Positions 26,135 through 34,809 of a stretch of 64,000 nt of DNA are shown here, in pieces (positions within the stretch are counted from its first letter, which is position 1; each line of letters opens with the position of its first letter). The position numbers were made by a program, and so were the translations under genes. The notes under the pieces are model-generated. The model had not been told where the DNA came from. It saw nothing but the letters and a program-made list of their open reading frames with translations, and did no database searches. Source of the DNA: Arthrobacter sp. H-02-3 (GTDB lineage Bacteria > Actinomycetota > Actinomycetes > Actinomycetales > Micrococcaceae); NCBI RefSeq assembly GCF_003097355.1, contig NZ_PYUI01000011.1, positions 92,091 through 156,090 of the forward strand, written 5' to 3'.

Positions 26135-27724
26135 ATCACCGACGCAGCGATCCAAGACGAGATTTACTATGGCAGCCAGGCATCCGAGGACGCCCACGCC
26201 GAGGTCACGTCGGCGGCCGCAGTCGCCAGATTCCGGACCCGCTCCGACGTCGTCCGCCACCGCGGCCGGTATGCGCTGATCAATGAGAACCGCACGCCGT
26301 ATCAGGCCATGGTCGAAGACCTCATGTTCCTGCGGTCAGTTCTGGCCGGCGCAGGCCTCGGCTACCTGCTGGTCCGCGGCAACAACCACCGCCCGGTGAT
26401 CGCCGTCGACTGGAAGGACCGCAAGGTGCTGCGCGACGCCCTCGTCGAAGCGTGCCGCGACGAGCCCTTCTACTCCATGAGCGTGGACGCAAAGAAGAAG
26501 TCCTCCGTGCTGGTGGCCGACGGCGAACTCTCGCCGAACCGCCAGGCCCGGATCTTCCGGCTGTACCGCCCCCGGGTGGAACCGGAGGGCGGCTTCGAGT
26601 TCGGCGCTTCCGCCGGCGTCCAGCTGGAGCTCTGGAGCTTCGAAGGCGACCAGCTGATCCTCCCGATCGAGAACTCCCTGACGCGCCGCACCCTGCTCGC
26701 CCAGGACGCCGTGCGCGGCACAGTGGAACGCTACGGCCACACATGGCCCACCATCGAGAACATGTTCGCGGACCACGCCAGCGACATCAGCTTCGACATC
26801 GACCTCGTGTTCTCCTGGGTGGACGGAAGTTCCCCCGAGTACATCGCGGCCCGTCGGGCCCGGATGGCCGGCGTCGTGGTGGGCGAGGGCGATGACCACG
26901 AGGCCCGCTTCCGCCAGATCGACGAGCTCAAGTACGCCCTGCGCTCGGTCTACATGTTTGCGCCGTGGATCCGCAGGATCTTCATCGCCACCGACTCCCC
27001 CGCACCGGCATGGCTGGCGGACCACCCGAGCGTCACGATTGTCCGCAGCGAAGAGTTCTTCGCCGACCCCTCGGTCCTCCCGACGCACAATTCGCAGGCC
27101 GTGGAGTGCCAGCTGCACCACATCGAGGGGCTCTCCGAGCACTTCCTGTATTCCAATGACGACATGTTCTTTGGCCGGGCCGTGGGACCGGACATGTTCT
27201 TCACCCCGGGCGGGATTACGAAGTTTATTGAGGCCGAGACGCGGATCGGGCTGGGCGACAACGACGCCGAACGCAGCGGCTTTGAGAACGCCGCCCGGGT
27301 GAACCGCAAGCTGCTCTGGGACCGCTTCGGGCGCATCACCACCCGGCACCTGGAGCACACGGCGGCCCCCTTGCGGCGCAGCGTAGTGGAGCAAATGGAA
27401 CAGGAGTTCCCGGCCGAGTTCGCCAAGACCGCCGCGAGCACGTTCCGGGCCGCGGACAACATCTCCGTGACCAACTCGTTCTACCACTACTACGCGCTGC
27501 TCACGGGCCGCGCCGTGACCCAGACGGCTGCCAAGGTGAAGTATGTGGACACCACAGCCCGGGCAGGACTGAACTACCTGCCCAAGCTCCTGGCCAAGCG
27601 GAACATGGACTTCTTCTGCCTCAACGACGGCAGCTTCCCGGAAGTCCCGGCGGAAGAGCGCGCCGAACTGGTCACGGATTTCCTGGAGAAGTACTACCCC
27701 ATCAAGGCGCCCTGGGAAAAGTAG
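26135..27724 (+). CDS. Stealth-family sugar-phosphate transferase (apparent ATC start)
   Basis: This is a Stealth protein, a predicted hexose-1-phosphate transferase for surface polysaccharide. All four conserved regions are seen: DLVFSWVDG (CR1), the RFRQIDELKYALRSV stretch (CR2), HFLYSNDDMFFG (CR3) and NSFYHYYALLTGRAV (CR4). The frame is open from 26078 but holds no ATG, GTG or TTG before ATG 26309. Starting there would drop about 58 residues (IYYGSQASEDAHAEV..., RTRSDVVRHRGRYALINENRTP) that look like genuine Stealth N terminus. ATC 26135 is preceded by GGGAG at 7 bp, so I take it as the start of a 529-residue protein. An ATG mutated to ATC or a sequencing error is the alternative. Confidence 0.85.
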   Translation: MTDAAIQDEIYYGSQASEDAHAEVTSAAAVARFRTRSDVVRHRGRYALINENRTPYQAMVEDLMFLRSVLAGAGLGYLLVRGNNHRPVIAVDWKDRKVLRDALVEACRDEPFYSMSVDAKKKSSVLVADGELSPNRQARIFRLYRPRVEPEGGFEFGASAGVQLELWSFEGDQLILPIENSLTRRTLLAQDAVRGTVERYGHTWPTIENMFADHASDISFDIDLVFSWVDGSSPEYIAARRARMAGVVVGEGDDHEARFRQIDELKYALRSVYMFAPWIRRIFIATDSPAPAWLADHPSVTIVRSEEFFADPSVLPTHNSQAVECQLHHIEGLSEHFLYSNDDMFFGRAVGPDMFFTPGGITKFIEAETRIGLGDNDAERSGFENAARVNRKLLWDRFGRITTRHLEHTAAPLRRSVVEQMEQEFPAEFAKTAASTFRAADNISVTNSFYHYYALLTGRAVTQTAAKVKYVDTTARAGLNYLPKLLAKRNMDFFCLNDGSFPEVPAEERAELVTDFLEKYYPIKAPWEK

Positions 27725-27765
27725 CCAAGGGAGCAGCGGCCCGGGGCGAACCGCGGGGCAAGAGT

Positions 27766-27782
27766 TGCGGGCTGTGCCCGCA
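27766..27782. terminator. Short hairpin between convergent genes
   Basis: TGCGGGC (27766-27772) and GCCCGCA (27776-27782) form a 7-bp stem with a TGT loop. It sits between the Stealth gene (+) and the phosphoesterase gene (-). It has no T tract, so termination is only suggested by position. Confidence 0.35.
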
Positions 27783-27808
27783 GACCGGTGAACCAGCAGT
27801 GCGGCGAA

Positions 27809-28750
27809 TCAGTTCAGGGTGGTGTACCTGCGGTGCGCCGGCGTCCGGGACGGCGCTTCGAGCTGGGCCTGCTCCGGAATGGTGATCCCCGCGGCCGCGA
27901 GCCGCCGCTGGACTTCTGCCGGAGGGACGAGTTCGCCGACTGCCGGGGTGTCGCCAAGCAGCACCACGGAGTGCACGATCGTGTGCTCGTAGACATGGAC
28001 CAGGTTGAACGCCTGCCCGCCGTCGCGCCCGCGTGTGCCGCCCACAGCAACATTCAGGTCCTGTGTGTAGCACGTCGCAGATGCCACGGACACGGGGATG
28101 CCGGCGAACGTTGCGGTGGTCGAGTAGTGCAGGTGACCGCCCAGGATGGCACGGACATCGGAGTTGCGCAGGACTCCAGCAAGCGCCGACTGTCCCCGGA
28201 GTTCCACCAGCACGGCAAGGTCCAGCACGGACGGTACCGGCGGGTGGTGCAGGGCGAGGATGGTCCCGTCCGGGGCCGGGGTGGCGAGTTCGGCGGCGAG
28301 CCAGTCCAGCTGGTCCTGGCTCAGTTCGCCATGGTGGAAGCCGGGCACGGAGGTGTCCAGGGTGATGATGCGCAGCCCGTTGACGAAGTAGCTGTGATCC
28401 ACCGGGGCGTCGTTGTCGGCCTGGTCCAGGAGCCCGGCCCGGAAATTGGCCCGGTCGTCGTGATTGCCCATCGCCCAGATGACCTTCGCTCCCATGGCCT
28501 TGCACGCAGGCTCCACGATGGCACGGAGCTTGGCGTAGGCTTCCGGTTCGCCGAGGTCGGCGAGGTCGCCGGTGAAGATCACGGCTTCGGGGCGTGCACC
28601 TGAGGCGTGGACCTCGTCGAAGAGTTGCTGGAGCAGGGCTTCGCTGTCAACGACGCCGTACAGGGGTTGCGGACCCCCCAGCAGGTGGGGGTCGCTCAGA
28701 TGAAGTAGGAAATGACGTGGCCGGGGGTGCTCGGCCTCGATGCGCTCCAT
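27809..28750 (-). CDS. Metallophosphoesterase, cyclic-nucleotide phosphodiesterase (CpdA-like)
   Basis: This 313-residue protein carries the calcineurin-type metal motifs in order: LSDPHLLG (D-x-H), GDLADLG (GD), GNHDDR (GNHD), HHPPVPS and GGHLHYS (GHxH). This set is that of class III cyclic-nucleotide phosphodiesterases such as CpdA and Rv0805. It has no export signal. AGAAGG 7 bp upstream of ATG 28750 supports the start. It lies alone, convergent with the Stealth gene. The true substrate (cAMP or other phosphodiesters) cannot be told. Confidence 0.85.
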   Translation of the reverse strand: MERIEAEHPRPRHFLLHLSDPHLLGGPQPLYGVVDSEALLQQLFDEVHASGARPEAVIFTGDLADLGEPEAYAKLRAIVEPACKAMGAKVIWAMGNHDDRANFRAGLLDQADNDAPVDHSYFVNGLRIITLDTSVPGFHHGELSQDQLDWLAAELATPAPDGTILALHHPPVPSVLDLAVLVELRGQSALAGVLRNSDVRAILGGHLHYSTTATFAGIPVSVASATCYTQDLNVAVGGTRGRDGGQAFNLVHVYEHTIVHSVVLLGDTPAVGELVPPAEVQRRLAAAGITIPEQAQLEAPSRTPAHRRYTTLN

Positions 28751-28986
28751 TGCTACCTTCTTGGTTGGGTGGAAGCGGTGCCTCCAGTGTCCCTCTCAGT
28801 AAGGACTATCCAACCAGACATTGGGCAAACAATGTAAAAACTCGGTCACGCATATTCAAAAATCGCAGGTTAACAGATGGCCGCCCCTCACATGCTCCAG
28901 ACGGCATATTAAGGCGGAGGCAGCCCGGCGGCACACCGAAGCCCAGCTCAGCGGGGCAACGGCAGTGCCGCCGGGTTCCGGGCCTG

Positions 28987-30198
28987 CTAGCTCAGATACC
29001 CATTGGGGTTGAGCACGAACTTCGTCGCCGCGCCGGCGTCGAATTCGGCGTAACCTTTCGGAGCATCCTCCAGGGCAATCGCTTTCGCGTTGACGTTCTT
29101 GGCGATGTGCACCTTGTCATGCAGGATGGCCATCATCAGCTGCCGGTTGTACTTCATGACTGGACACTGTCCCGTGGTGAAGCTGAGCGACTTTGCCCAG
29201 CCCGTTCCAAGGCTGAGCGAGAGAGAGCCCTTCTTCGCGGCCTCGTCCACGCCGCCCGGATCACCGGTGACGTAGAGCCCCGGAATACCCAGGGCGCCGC
29301 CGGCGGCCGTCACTTCCATCAGCGAGTTCAGGACGGTAGCGGGGGCTTCATGCGCCCCGGCCCCGTGACCCTTGGCCTCAAATCCCACCGCGTCCACGCC
29401 ACAATCGACTTCCGGTACGCCCAGAAGCTGCTCGATTTGCTCGGCCGGACCGCCCTTGCTTAGGTCGATGGTCTCGCAGCCGAAGCTGCGTGCCTGCGCC
29501 AGGCGGTCCGCGTTCATGTCACCCACAATCACGACGGCGGCACCCAGGAGCTGGGCACTGGTCGCCGCGGCGAGTCCCACAGGCCCTGCGCCGGCCACAT
29601 ATACGGTGGACCCGACGCCGACGCCTGCGGTGACCGCGCCATGGAATCCGGTCGGGAAGATGTCCGAGAGCATGGTCAGGTCCATCATCTTTTCGAGGGC
29701 CTGATCCTTGTCCGGGAACTTCAACAGGTTCCAGTCGGCATACGGCACAAGGACGTAGTTGGCCTGGCCGCCTACCCAGCCGCCCATGTCCACGTAGCCG
29801 TAGGCGCTACCCGGACGGTCCGGATTAACGTTCAGGCAGATGCCGGTCTTGCGCTCTTTGCAGTTCCGGCAGCGCCCGCAGGCGATGTTGAAGGGGACGG
29901 AACAGATGTCCCCCACTTTGATGAATTCAACATCGGGCCCCACTTCGACCACCTCGCCGGTGATCTCGTGGCCCAGCACCAGGTCGGGGGGAGCTGTGGT
30001 GCGCCCCCGGACCATGTGCTGGTCTGAGCCGCAAATATTCGTGGCAACGGTTTTGAGGATTACGCCATGGCGCACCGAACGGCCCACGTTGGCGGGGTTG
30101 ACCCCCGGACCGTCCTTGAGTTCAAAGGTGGGGTAGTCAATGTCGATCAGTTCGACCTTGCCCGGCCCCTTGTAGGCAACGGCTTTGTTCCCTGTCAT
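28987..30198 (-). CDS. fdhA: Glutathione-independent formaldehyde dehydrogenase (zinc alcohol dehydrogenase family)
   Basis: This 403-residue enzyme oxidises formaldehyde with NAD without added glutathione, as in Pseudomonas putida FdhA. It shows the catalytic zinc site start (NICGSDQHMVRG), GHEITGEV, the structural zinc cluster CGRCRNCKERKTGIC and the Rossmann loop VAGAGPVGLAAA. AGGAGG 6 bp before ATG 30198 confirms the start. It stands alone, 226 bp from the glutathione peroxidase gene, with a 14-bp palindrome in between. Formaldehyde could come from the sulfone monooxygenase at 59024 or from other demethylations, which is inference. Confidence 0.92.
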   Translation of the reverse strand: MTGNKAVAYKGPGKVELIDIDYPTFELKDGPGVNPANVGRSVRHGVILKTVATNICGSDQHMVRGRTTAPPDLVLGHEITGEVVEVGPDVEFIKVGDICSVPFNIACGRCRNCKERKTGICLNVNPDRPGSAYGYVDMGGWVGGQANYVLVPYADWNLLKFPDKDQALEKMMDLTMLSDIFPTGFHGAVTAGVGVGSTVYVAGAGPVGLAAATSAQLLGAAVVIVGDMNADRLAQARSFGCETIDLSKGGPAEQIEQLLGVPEVDCGVDAVGFEAKGHGAGAHEAPATVLNSLMEVTAAGGALGIPGLYVTGDPGGVDEAAKKGSLSLSLGTGWAKSLSFTTGQCPVMKYNRQLMMAILHDKVHIAKNVNAKAIALEDAPKGYAEFDAGAATKFVLNPNGYLS

Positions 30199-30370
30199 CT
30201 ATTTCCTCCTGCATTCACGAGCCCCGGTCTGGGCGCCCTGGTGTGATTCACGAAGTTCTTTGATGCGCCCTCCACAGGGGCACCGTGACCGCACTGCCGA
30301 CGGTCTGCCGCCAGGGATGACTGTGCCGCGGGGATGCCCGGAATGTTGGAGGGTCTGGCCAGTCTAGGCG

Positions 30371-30384
30371 CTAAGCATGCTTAG
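30371..30384. promoter_or_regulatory. 14-bp perfect palindrome upstream of fdhA
   Basis: CTAAGCATGCTTAG is a perfect palindrome at 30371-30384, about 170 bp upstream of the fdhA start and 40 bp downstream of the gpx stop. It could be an operator or part of a terminator. No function can be assigned. Confidence 0.35.
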
Positions 30385-30424
30385 GGATAGGGGTCGATTT
30401 CCTCTGGAAGCCGGGCCGTCCGAT

Positions 30425-30910
30425 TCAGCCGAGGGCCGACTGGACAGCTTCTATGATTTCCGGTGCGTCCGGCTCCACCGTGGGTGCGAAGCGGGCGATG
30501 ATGTCGCCGTCGCGGTTCACTAGGAACTTCTCGAAGTTCCACTTCACCAGGCCCGGCAGGAGCCCGTTCTTGAACTTGGTGAGCTCGGCGTAGAGCGGGT
30601 GCTGGTCCTTGCCCCGGACGTTGGCCTTGGCGGTCAGCGGGAAGGTCACGCCGAAGTTGCGCTGGCAGAATTCGGCGATCTCGGCGTCGGGCCCGGGCTC
30701 CTGCCCCGCGAACTGGTTGCACGGGACGCCTAGGACCTGAAACCCCTGGTCGCGGAACTTGTTGTGCAGCGCCTCAAGCCCCGCGTATTGGGGCGTGAAA
30801 CCGCACTGTGATGCCACGTTCACCACCAGCACCACCTCCCCCTTGAAGCGGCCGAAGTCGGTCCCGGTGCCGTCGATGAGGGTCAGGGGAATGGAGTGCA
30901 GAGCGGTCAT
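30425..30910 (-). CDS. Glutathione peroxidase-family (thiol peroxidase) protein
   Basis: This 161-residue protein reduces peroxides in the cytoplasm. The catalytic Cys36 lies in NVASQCGFTPQY, and the conserved partners are in GVPCNQFAGQEPG and KWNFEKF (Gln and Trp of the active site). It has a cysteine, not a selenocysteine, at the active site. The second cysteine in FCQRNF suggests a thioredoxin-dependent mechanism, common in bacteria lacking glutathione. The gene is single on the minus strand. Confidence 0.9.
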   Translation of the reverse strand: MTALHSIPLTLIDGTGTDFGRFKGEVVLVVNVASQCGFTPQYAGLEALHNKFRDQGFQVLGVPCNQFAGQEPGPDAEIAEFCQRNFGVTFPLTAKANVRGKDQHPLYAELTKFKNGLLPGLVKWNFEKFLVNRDGDIIARFAPTVEPDAPEIIEAVQSALG

Positions 30911-31082
30911 GGGTGCGTCCTCGCGGTGTCGGTGGTCCGAAGCAGGGCCCGGAACTGGTCACCAGTGTAATTCGGCGCCGACGCGTGCAGGTATGGGTGT
31001 GCCTCCCGGGCAGGGGTCGAGGGCCGAAGCTGGCCACCTGCCCCGAACCCGGAGGCGTGTTCCGGGAAAGTCCGCCGGGCGG

Positions 31083-32417
31083 CTAGCGGGTCGGCGTTGC
31101 GGTCGGCGTTGCGGTGGTTTTTGTCGTGGTTTTTGTGGTGGCGGACTGCGTGGTGGTGGCCGGCGCAGGGTCCCCCGTGGGTGCGGTGACCGGTGCCGGC
31201 GCCAGGGGTTTGGCTGGCGGGGCCGACGTCTTGGCGGCGGCCTCGGTCGCGCTGGGAGAAGCCGATGCGGTTGTCGGGGCCGGTGCAGACGTCGTCGCGG
31301 AGGCGGTCTTCATCGGCGTCGGCGTAGGCGTGGCGGTCGGCGTCGGGGTGGCGGTTTTCGTCGGCGTCGGGGTGGCAGTCGGCGTCGGGGAGGCGGTCTT
31401 CGTCGGCGTCGGGGTGGCAGTCGGCGTCGGGGAGGCGGTCTTCGTCGGGGAGGCGGTCTTCGTCGGCGTCGGGGGACTCGTGGACGGCTTGGCCGCCACA
31501 GCGGCAGGCTGTTCTTGAAGACCGCCGGCCACCACGTGGGTCAGGTCCTCCCGGACGGGAATCGCCCATCCAAGCCCTGCGTTGGCTGGATTGCCGGCGT
31601 CGGGCGCGTAACTGGTCAGTTCGATCGGGCCGAGCTGGTCCACCTGCTTGATGGGGATGAACTTCCAGCCCATCGGGTCGGTGTGAGCGCCGTTGAGGAT
31701 GGTTTCGAAATGAAGGTGGCAGCCGGTTGAGGAGCCGGTAGTACCGACCAGGGCAATGACCTCCCCCACCCGCACGGAGTCGCCCTTCTTGACGGCAATC
31801 CCCTGGAGGTGGTTGTACGTGGTGATGAGACCGTTGCCATGGTCAATTTCCACCCGGTTCCCGCCGCCCCACGGGTGCCACCCGACGGCCCTCACCACAC
31901 CGGCGTCGGCCGAGTAGACCCTGGTGCCGCAGGCGGCGGCGAAGTCCTGGCCCCAGTGGAATTCGCCGGCAACCCCCGTCAGGGGGCTGGTGCGCAGTCC
32001 GAACGGGGAGGACGGCACCAGGGTTTCCAGGGGGGCCATGAGGAACCCGGCCGCGGGCCGGCTCAGGCCCGCCGAGGCGACATTGAGCTCGCCGCCAACC
32101 CCTTCCTTGGTCACCGTTTCCACCGTGCTCCTGCTGAAGGCCACGAGCGCCTGGGGGTCCGCGGTCACAGCTCCTGGAGTCGCCGATGACGCGGCCGCGG
32201 GCCGCTGGGTAACCGGGTCGAGCGTTTCAGGTCCCACGGCGCCGGCGGCCGGCACTTCGACGGGCGCAACGTAGGACACGCTGGCGCCCAGTCCCTGAAA
32301 GCCGCCGAATGTCAGAACGGCCAGGGACAGGCAGAGGCCTCCGGAAACGCAGCGCACGGCAATCGTCCGTGCCCTGGTTGATTGCTCACTCGATGAGTTT
32401 CCCCAGTGTTTTCCCAC
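31083..32417 (-). CDS. Secreted M23 (LytM) peptidase with Thr/Pro repeat tail
   Basis: This 444-residue protein is a probable cell-wall endopeptidase of the M23 family. It has an N-terminal membrane/signal segment (CLSLAVLTFGGFQGLG), an M23 domain with the zinc motif HWGQD (H-x3-D) and the HLHFE motif, and a C-terminal tail of about 130 residues made of TPT/KTASPT repeats rich in Thr, Pro and Ala. The tail looks like a wall-spanning or glycosylated stalk. GTG 32417 was chosen because GGGAG lies 7 bp before it; GTG 32459 is the longer option. DNA coding for the tail is tandemly repeated (31310-31470). Confidence 0.82.
   Translation of the reverse strand: MGKHWGNSSSEQSTRARTIAVRCVSGGLCLSLAVLTFGGFQGLGASVSYVAPVEVPAAGAVGPETLDPVTQRPAAASSATPGAVTADPQALVAFSRSTVETVTKEGVGGELNVASAGLSRPAAGFLMAPLETLVPSSPFGLRTSPLTGVAGEFHWGQDFAAACGTRVYSADAGVVRAVGWHPWGGGNRVEIDHGNGLITTYNHLQGIAVKKGDSVRVGEVIALVGTTGSSTGCHLHFETILNGAHTDPMGWKFIPIKQVDQLGPIELTSYAPDAGNPANAGLGWAIPVREDLTHVVAGGLQEQPAAVAAKPSTSPPTPTKTASPTKTASPTPTATPTPTKTASPTPTATPTPTKTATPTPTATPTPTPMKTASATTSAPAPTTASASPSATEAAAKTSAPPAKPLAPAPVTAPTGDPAPATTTQSATTKTTTKTTATPTATPTR
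31306..31470 (-). repeat. Tandem repeats coding for the Thr/Pro tail
   Basis: Related blocks of GGCGGTCTTCGTCGGCGTCGG and GGTGGCAGTCGGCGTCGG type follow each other across 31306-31470 inside the M23 peptidase gene. They translate to TPTKTASPT-like units. Several blocks are nearly identical, which favours slippage and length change. Confidence 0.75.
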
Positions 32418-32633
32418 GATGTGACTCCCGCTATATGCCCGCCAGACCCCAATCTTCACGGACTTACCCCACTATGTGACCACAGACCGCCGGGTCTGTG
32501 AACCGTCGGTGGCCTCCTTTTGCGGCCGCACCCGGGGAACCGGGCCTGTCCCGAGTAGCGGGCCGACGGCGGCCCAGTAGTCCGCCGCGGACTTGCAGGT
32601 GCCGAGGACCCCGCAGCCGGGTAAGAATGGAGG

Positions 32634-33545
32634 ATGCGCAATGTCCTCAGGGAATGGCAGGCGGAACTCAAACAAACGTTCACCGGGACGCGCGACACCG
32701 TGCCTGAATGGGTGCCCCGGCTTGCCGAGGGAGACGACGCCGGCTACCACTTGCCAGGCTCCGCGGTCTGGACCGTGCACGGGGACATGCCAACCATCGT
32801 CGCGGGAATCCGGGCCCTGCTGATGCAGGCCCTCCATCCCGGGGCGCTGGCCGGGGTCCACGATCACTCCCGCTTCCGCGAAGACCCCCTGGGCCGGCTG
32901 GCGGGCACCATCCGCTGGATTTTCACCGTTTCCTACGGCTCCACTGGCGCGGCCCGAGCGGCCTCAGACTGGGTGCTCCGGCTCCACCAGACGGTCCGGG
33001 GGGAATTCGTGGACGGCCACGGCGTCAGGCGCTCGTACGCGGCCAACGATCCCGAGCTGCTCCGCTGGGTCCACATTGCCTTCACCGACGCCTTCCTCTC
33101 GGCCCACAAGCTGTGGGGACGGCCGATTCCGGGCGGACCTGACGCGTATGTCCGTGAGTGGGCCCAGGCCGGCAGGCTCATGGGCGTGGAGGCCCCGCCT
33201 CTGAGCGAGGCGGAAATGCGGCAGCAACTGGACCGCTGGTACGACGACGGCGAGCTCCGCAGTGATGAAAGGGTCGCCGAGACGGTGGCTTTCATCCGTG
33301 ATCCGCCTCTCCACCCGGTGCTCAGGCCTGGCTACCGGGTCCTGTTCGCGGCCGCCGTGGCCAGTCTCGAACCCAAATACCGCGAGATGCTGGGCCTCCG
33401 GACCGCGCGGCTGGGCCCGATCCCGCTGCCTGTGAGACTGGCTACGCGGGTCACCCTGGGCGTGGTGCACCTTGCCCTGGGCCGGATGGGCCCGAGCGAA
33501 CAGGCCGCCCGGACCCGTCTGCGCCGGCTGGGCTACCTGGCCTGA
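32634..33545 (+). CDS. DUF2236 / MpaB-like oxygenase-family protein
   Basis: This 303-residue protein belongs to the DUF2236 family (MpaB/latex-clearing-protein-like). Visible landmarks are LLMQALHPGALAGVHDHSRF near residue 62, TVSYGS near residue 100, the VHGVRRSYAANDPELLRWVHIAFTDAF histidine segment, and the PGYRVLFAAAVASLEP region. The conserved histidines probably bind heme b, as in Lcp. No signal peptide is seen. The natural substrate is unknown. The start ATG 32634 has its Shine-Dalgarno (TGGAGG) unusually close. It is divergent from the M23 gene. Confidence 0.85.
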   Translation: MRNVLREWQAELKQTFTGTRDTVPEWVPRLAEGDDAGYHLPGSAVWTVHGDMPTIVAGIRALLMQALHPGALAGVHDHSRFREDPLGRLAGTIRWIFTVSYGSTGAARAASDWVLRLHQTVRGEFVDGHGVRRSYAANDPELLRWVHIAFTDAFLSAHKLWGRPIPGGPDAYVREWAQAGRLMGVEAPPLSEAEMRQQLDRWYDDGELRSDERVAETVAFIRDPPLHPVLRPGYRVLFAAAVASLEPKYREMLGLRTARLGPIPLPVRLATRVTLGVVHLALGRMGPSEQAARTRLRRLGYLA

Positions 33546-33708
33546 GACGGAGTGTGATGTGGTGCCGCTGGCGCGCGGCGCCCAATCCCGCCGGCGAAGC
33601 TACTCGCCCCCGACCTCAGGGCCCGTAAGAGCTGGGCAGCACGCAACTGACACGCCCAGAACAGACACACATTTTGTCCTATAACCCATAACCCAAGCCT
33701 GTGGACGC

Positions 33709-33738
33709 AAAAAGGCCCCGGTCCAATGGACCGGGGCC
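33709..33738 (-). terminator. Rho-independent terminator of tRNA-Ser
   Basis: GGCCCCGGTCC (33714-33724) and GGACCGGGGCC (33728-33738) form an 11-bp GC-rich stem with an AAT loop. On the minus strand it is followed by five T residues (33709-33713). It lies 6 bp downstream of the tRNA 3' end. Confidence 0.9.
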
Positions 33739-33743
33739 AGCCG

Positions 33744-33828
33744 CGGAGAATGGGGGATTTGAACCCCCGAGGGCGTTAACCCAACACGCGTTCCAGGCGT
33801 GCGCCATAGGCCGCTAGGCGAATTCTCC
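33744..33828 (-). tRNA. tRNA-Ser (anticodon GGA)
   Basis: The minus strand folds into a cloverleaf with acceptor GGAGAAT/ATTCTCC, an anticodon arm CACGC-CTGGAAC-GCGTG giving anticodon GGA, a long variable arm (GGG/CCC) typical of serine tRNAs and a T arm GGGGG-TTCAAAT-CCCCC. The discriminator base is G, as in serine tRNAs. CCA is not encoded. It reads UCC/UCU codons. Confidence 0.95.
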
Positions 33829-33922
33829 AGTTGCTTCTGAATCAAAAGCAGATACTAGAATACCTGAACTTTCCGGCATCGCCCAATTGAGCCCTCCCCG
33901 CCCGGTCCGAGGCGCCTCCGCA
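33829..33922. other. Spacer between tRNA-Ser and the repeat block
   Basis: No gene or clear RNA structure is seen. The tRNA promoter on the minus strand should lie here. No duplicated tRNA 3' end (attachment-site-like repeat) was found. Confidence 0.4.
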
Positions 33923-34613
33923 GGACATGCCCCGCGGTCCACGCCCTCCCCGCAGGACATGCCCCACGCTCCAGCCAAGGGCTGGACATAATGCCAAAAA
34001 GCCCATTCCTCCCCCTCGAAGAATGGGCATGTCCCACGGTCCACGCCCTCACCGCCGGACATGCCCCACGATCCAGCCCAGGGCTGGGCATAATGCCAAA
34101 CAGCCCAGTCCTCCCCGCGAAGAATGAGCATGTCCCGCACTGTATGCCTCGCCCAAGGGACATGCCCCGCACTGGGCGCGATGACTGGACATAATCCTCC
34201 CCGCACCGACCCGGGCGCGCAGCCCTCCCGTCCCTGGGTTGCACTGTCCTGCTCACGCCCGCCCACCCGCCGGCCTTCCCGCAAAGATGCGCAAAGAACG
34301 GACATGCCCCACGGTCCACGACCCGGGCGCAGGACATGCCCCGGGGTCTCGCCAAGGGCTGGACATAATGCCAAACAGCCCAGTCCTCCCCGCGAAGAGT
34401 GGCATGTCCCGCACTGTATGCCTCGCCCGAAGGACATGTCCCCCGTTCCCGCCAAGGGCTGTGCATAATGCCGAACAGCCCAGTCCGCCCCGCGAAAAAT
34501 GAGCATGTCCCGCACTGTATGCCTCGCCCGAAGGACATGTCCCCCGTTCCCGCCAAGGGCTGTGCATAATGCCGAACAGCCCAGTCCGCCCCGCGAAAAA
34601 TGAGCATGTCCCG
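33923..34613. repeat. Tandem array of about 101-bp hairpin repeats
   Basis: Units of about 101 bp begin with GGACATGCCCC or GGACATGTCCC at 33955, 34057, 34158 (degenerate), 34332, 34432 and 34533, with a short leading fragment at 33923. Each full unit contains a core with GGGCTG, GCATAATGCC and CAGCCCAGTCC, then CGCGAAGAATGAGCATGTCCC. Two nested inverted repeats are present per unit: the outer GGACATG/CATGTCC arms and the inner GGGCTG/CAGCCC arms. Units at 34432 and 34533 are almost identical over 80 bp. Long frames across the block are repeat products without start signals. A related unit lies at 39157-39232. Confidence 0.9.
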
Positions 34614-34650
34614 CCGGAGATAGCGGGGAAACGGGGCGAAAACAGGCCAA

Positions 34651-34680
34651 TTCGGGGCACACTCAATCGTCAGGTAAACT
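34651..34680 (+). promoter_or_regulatory. Candidate promoter of the SRP RNA gene
   Basis: TAAACT at 34675-34680 is a fair -10 element ending 7 bp before the RNA 5' end. The -35 at 34651-34656 (TTCGGG) is weak, with 18-bp spacing. The position fits a promoter for the RNA gene. Confidence 0.4.
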
Positions 34681-34687
34681 TGCTGAC

Positions 34688-34779
34688 GGCCCCTCATGTG
34701 GCGTCATCCTGTTGAACTCCCCCAGGACCGGAAGGTAGCAAGGGTAAATGGGCTCTGGCGGGTGCATGAGGGGTCTTTT
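34688..34779 (+). ncRNA. ffs: Signal recognition particle RNA, 4.5S type
   Basis: The RNA contains the universal SRP domain IV core (AGGACCGGAAGGTAGCAAGGG, within 34723-34743) with its asymmetric loops. The 5' GGCCCCTCATG (34688-34698) pairs with 3' CATGAGGGGTC (34765-34775), closing a single long hairpin of about 88 nt, followed by TTTT. This short form and its place immediately upstream of dnaX are usual for Actinobacteria. The T run also supplies a terminator, so dnaX expression must rely on read-through or a close promoter. Confidence 0.95.
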
Positions 34780-34809
34780 ATGTCTGTGCCGATTGGTAGG
34801 GTTAAATCT

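Noticed and set aside
26049..26279. Short frame starting at ATG 26069 or 26091 upstream of the Stealth gene
   Set aside because: It has low-complexity Arg/Pro content, and the other frame carries the conserved Stealth N terminus.
33923..34613. CRISPR array
   Set aside because: The units are about 101 bp with internal palindromes and no short repeat/unique spacer pattern; no cas genes are nearby.
33744..34613. tRNA-linked integrated element
   Set aside because: No integrase and no second copy of the tRNA 3' end was found.
33855..34697. Long open frames on both strands across the 33.9-34.6 kb region, with repeated Cys/Gly-rich peptides
   Set aside because: They are translations of the 101-bp repeat units, lack ribosome binding sites and change with each unit.
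34696..34809. Longer dnaX start inside the SRP RNA gene
   Set aside because: It would overlap the structured RNA and add residues not seen in DnaX proteins.
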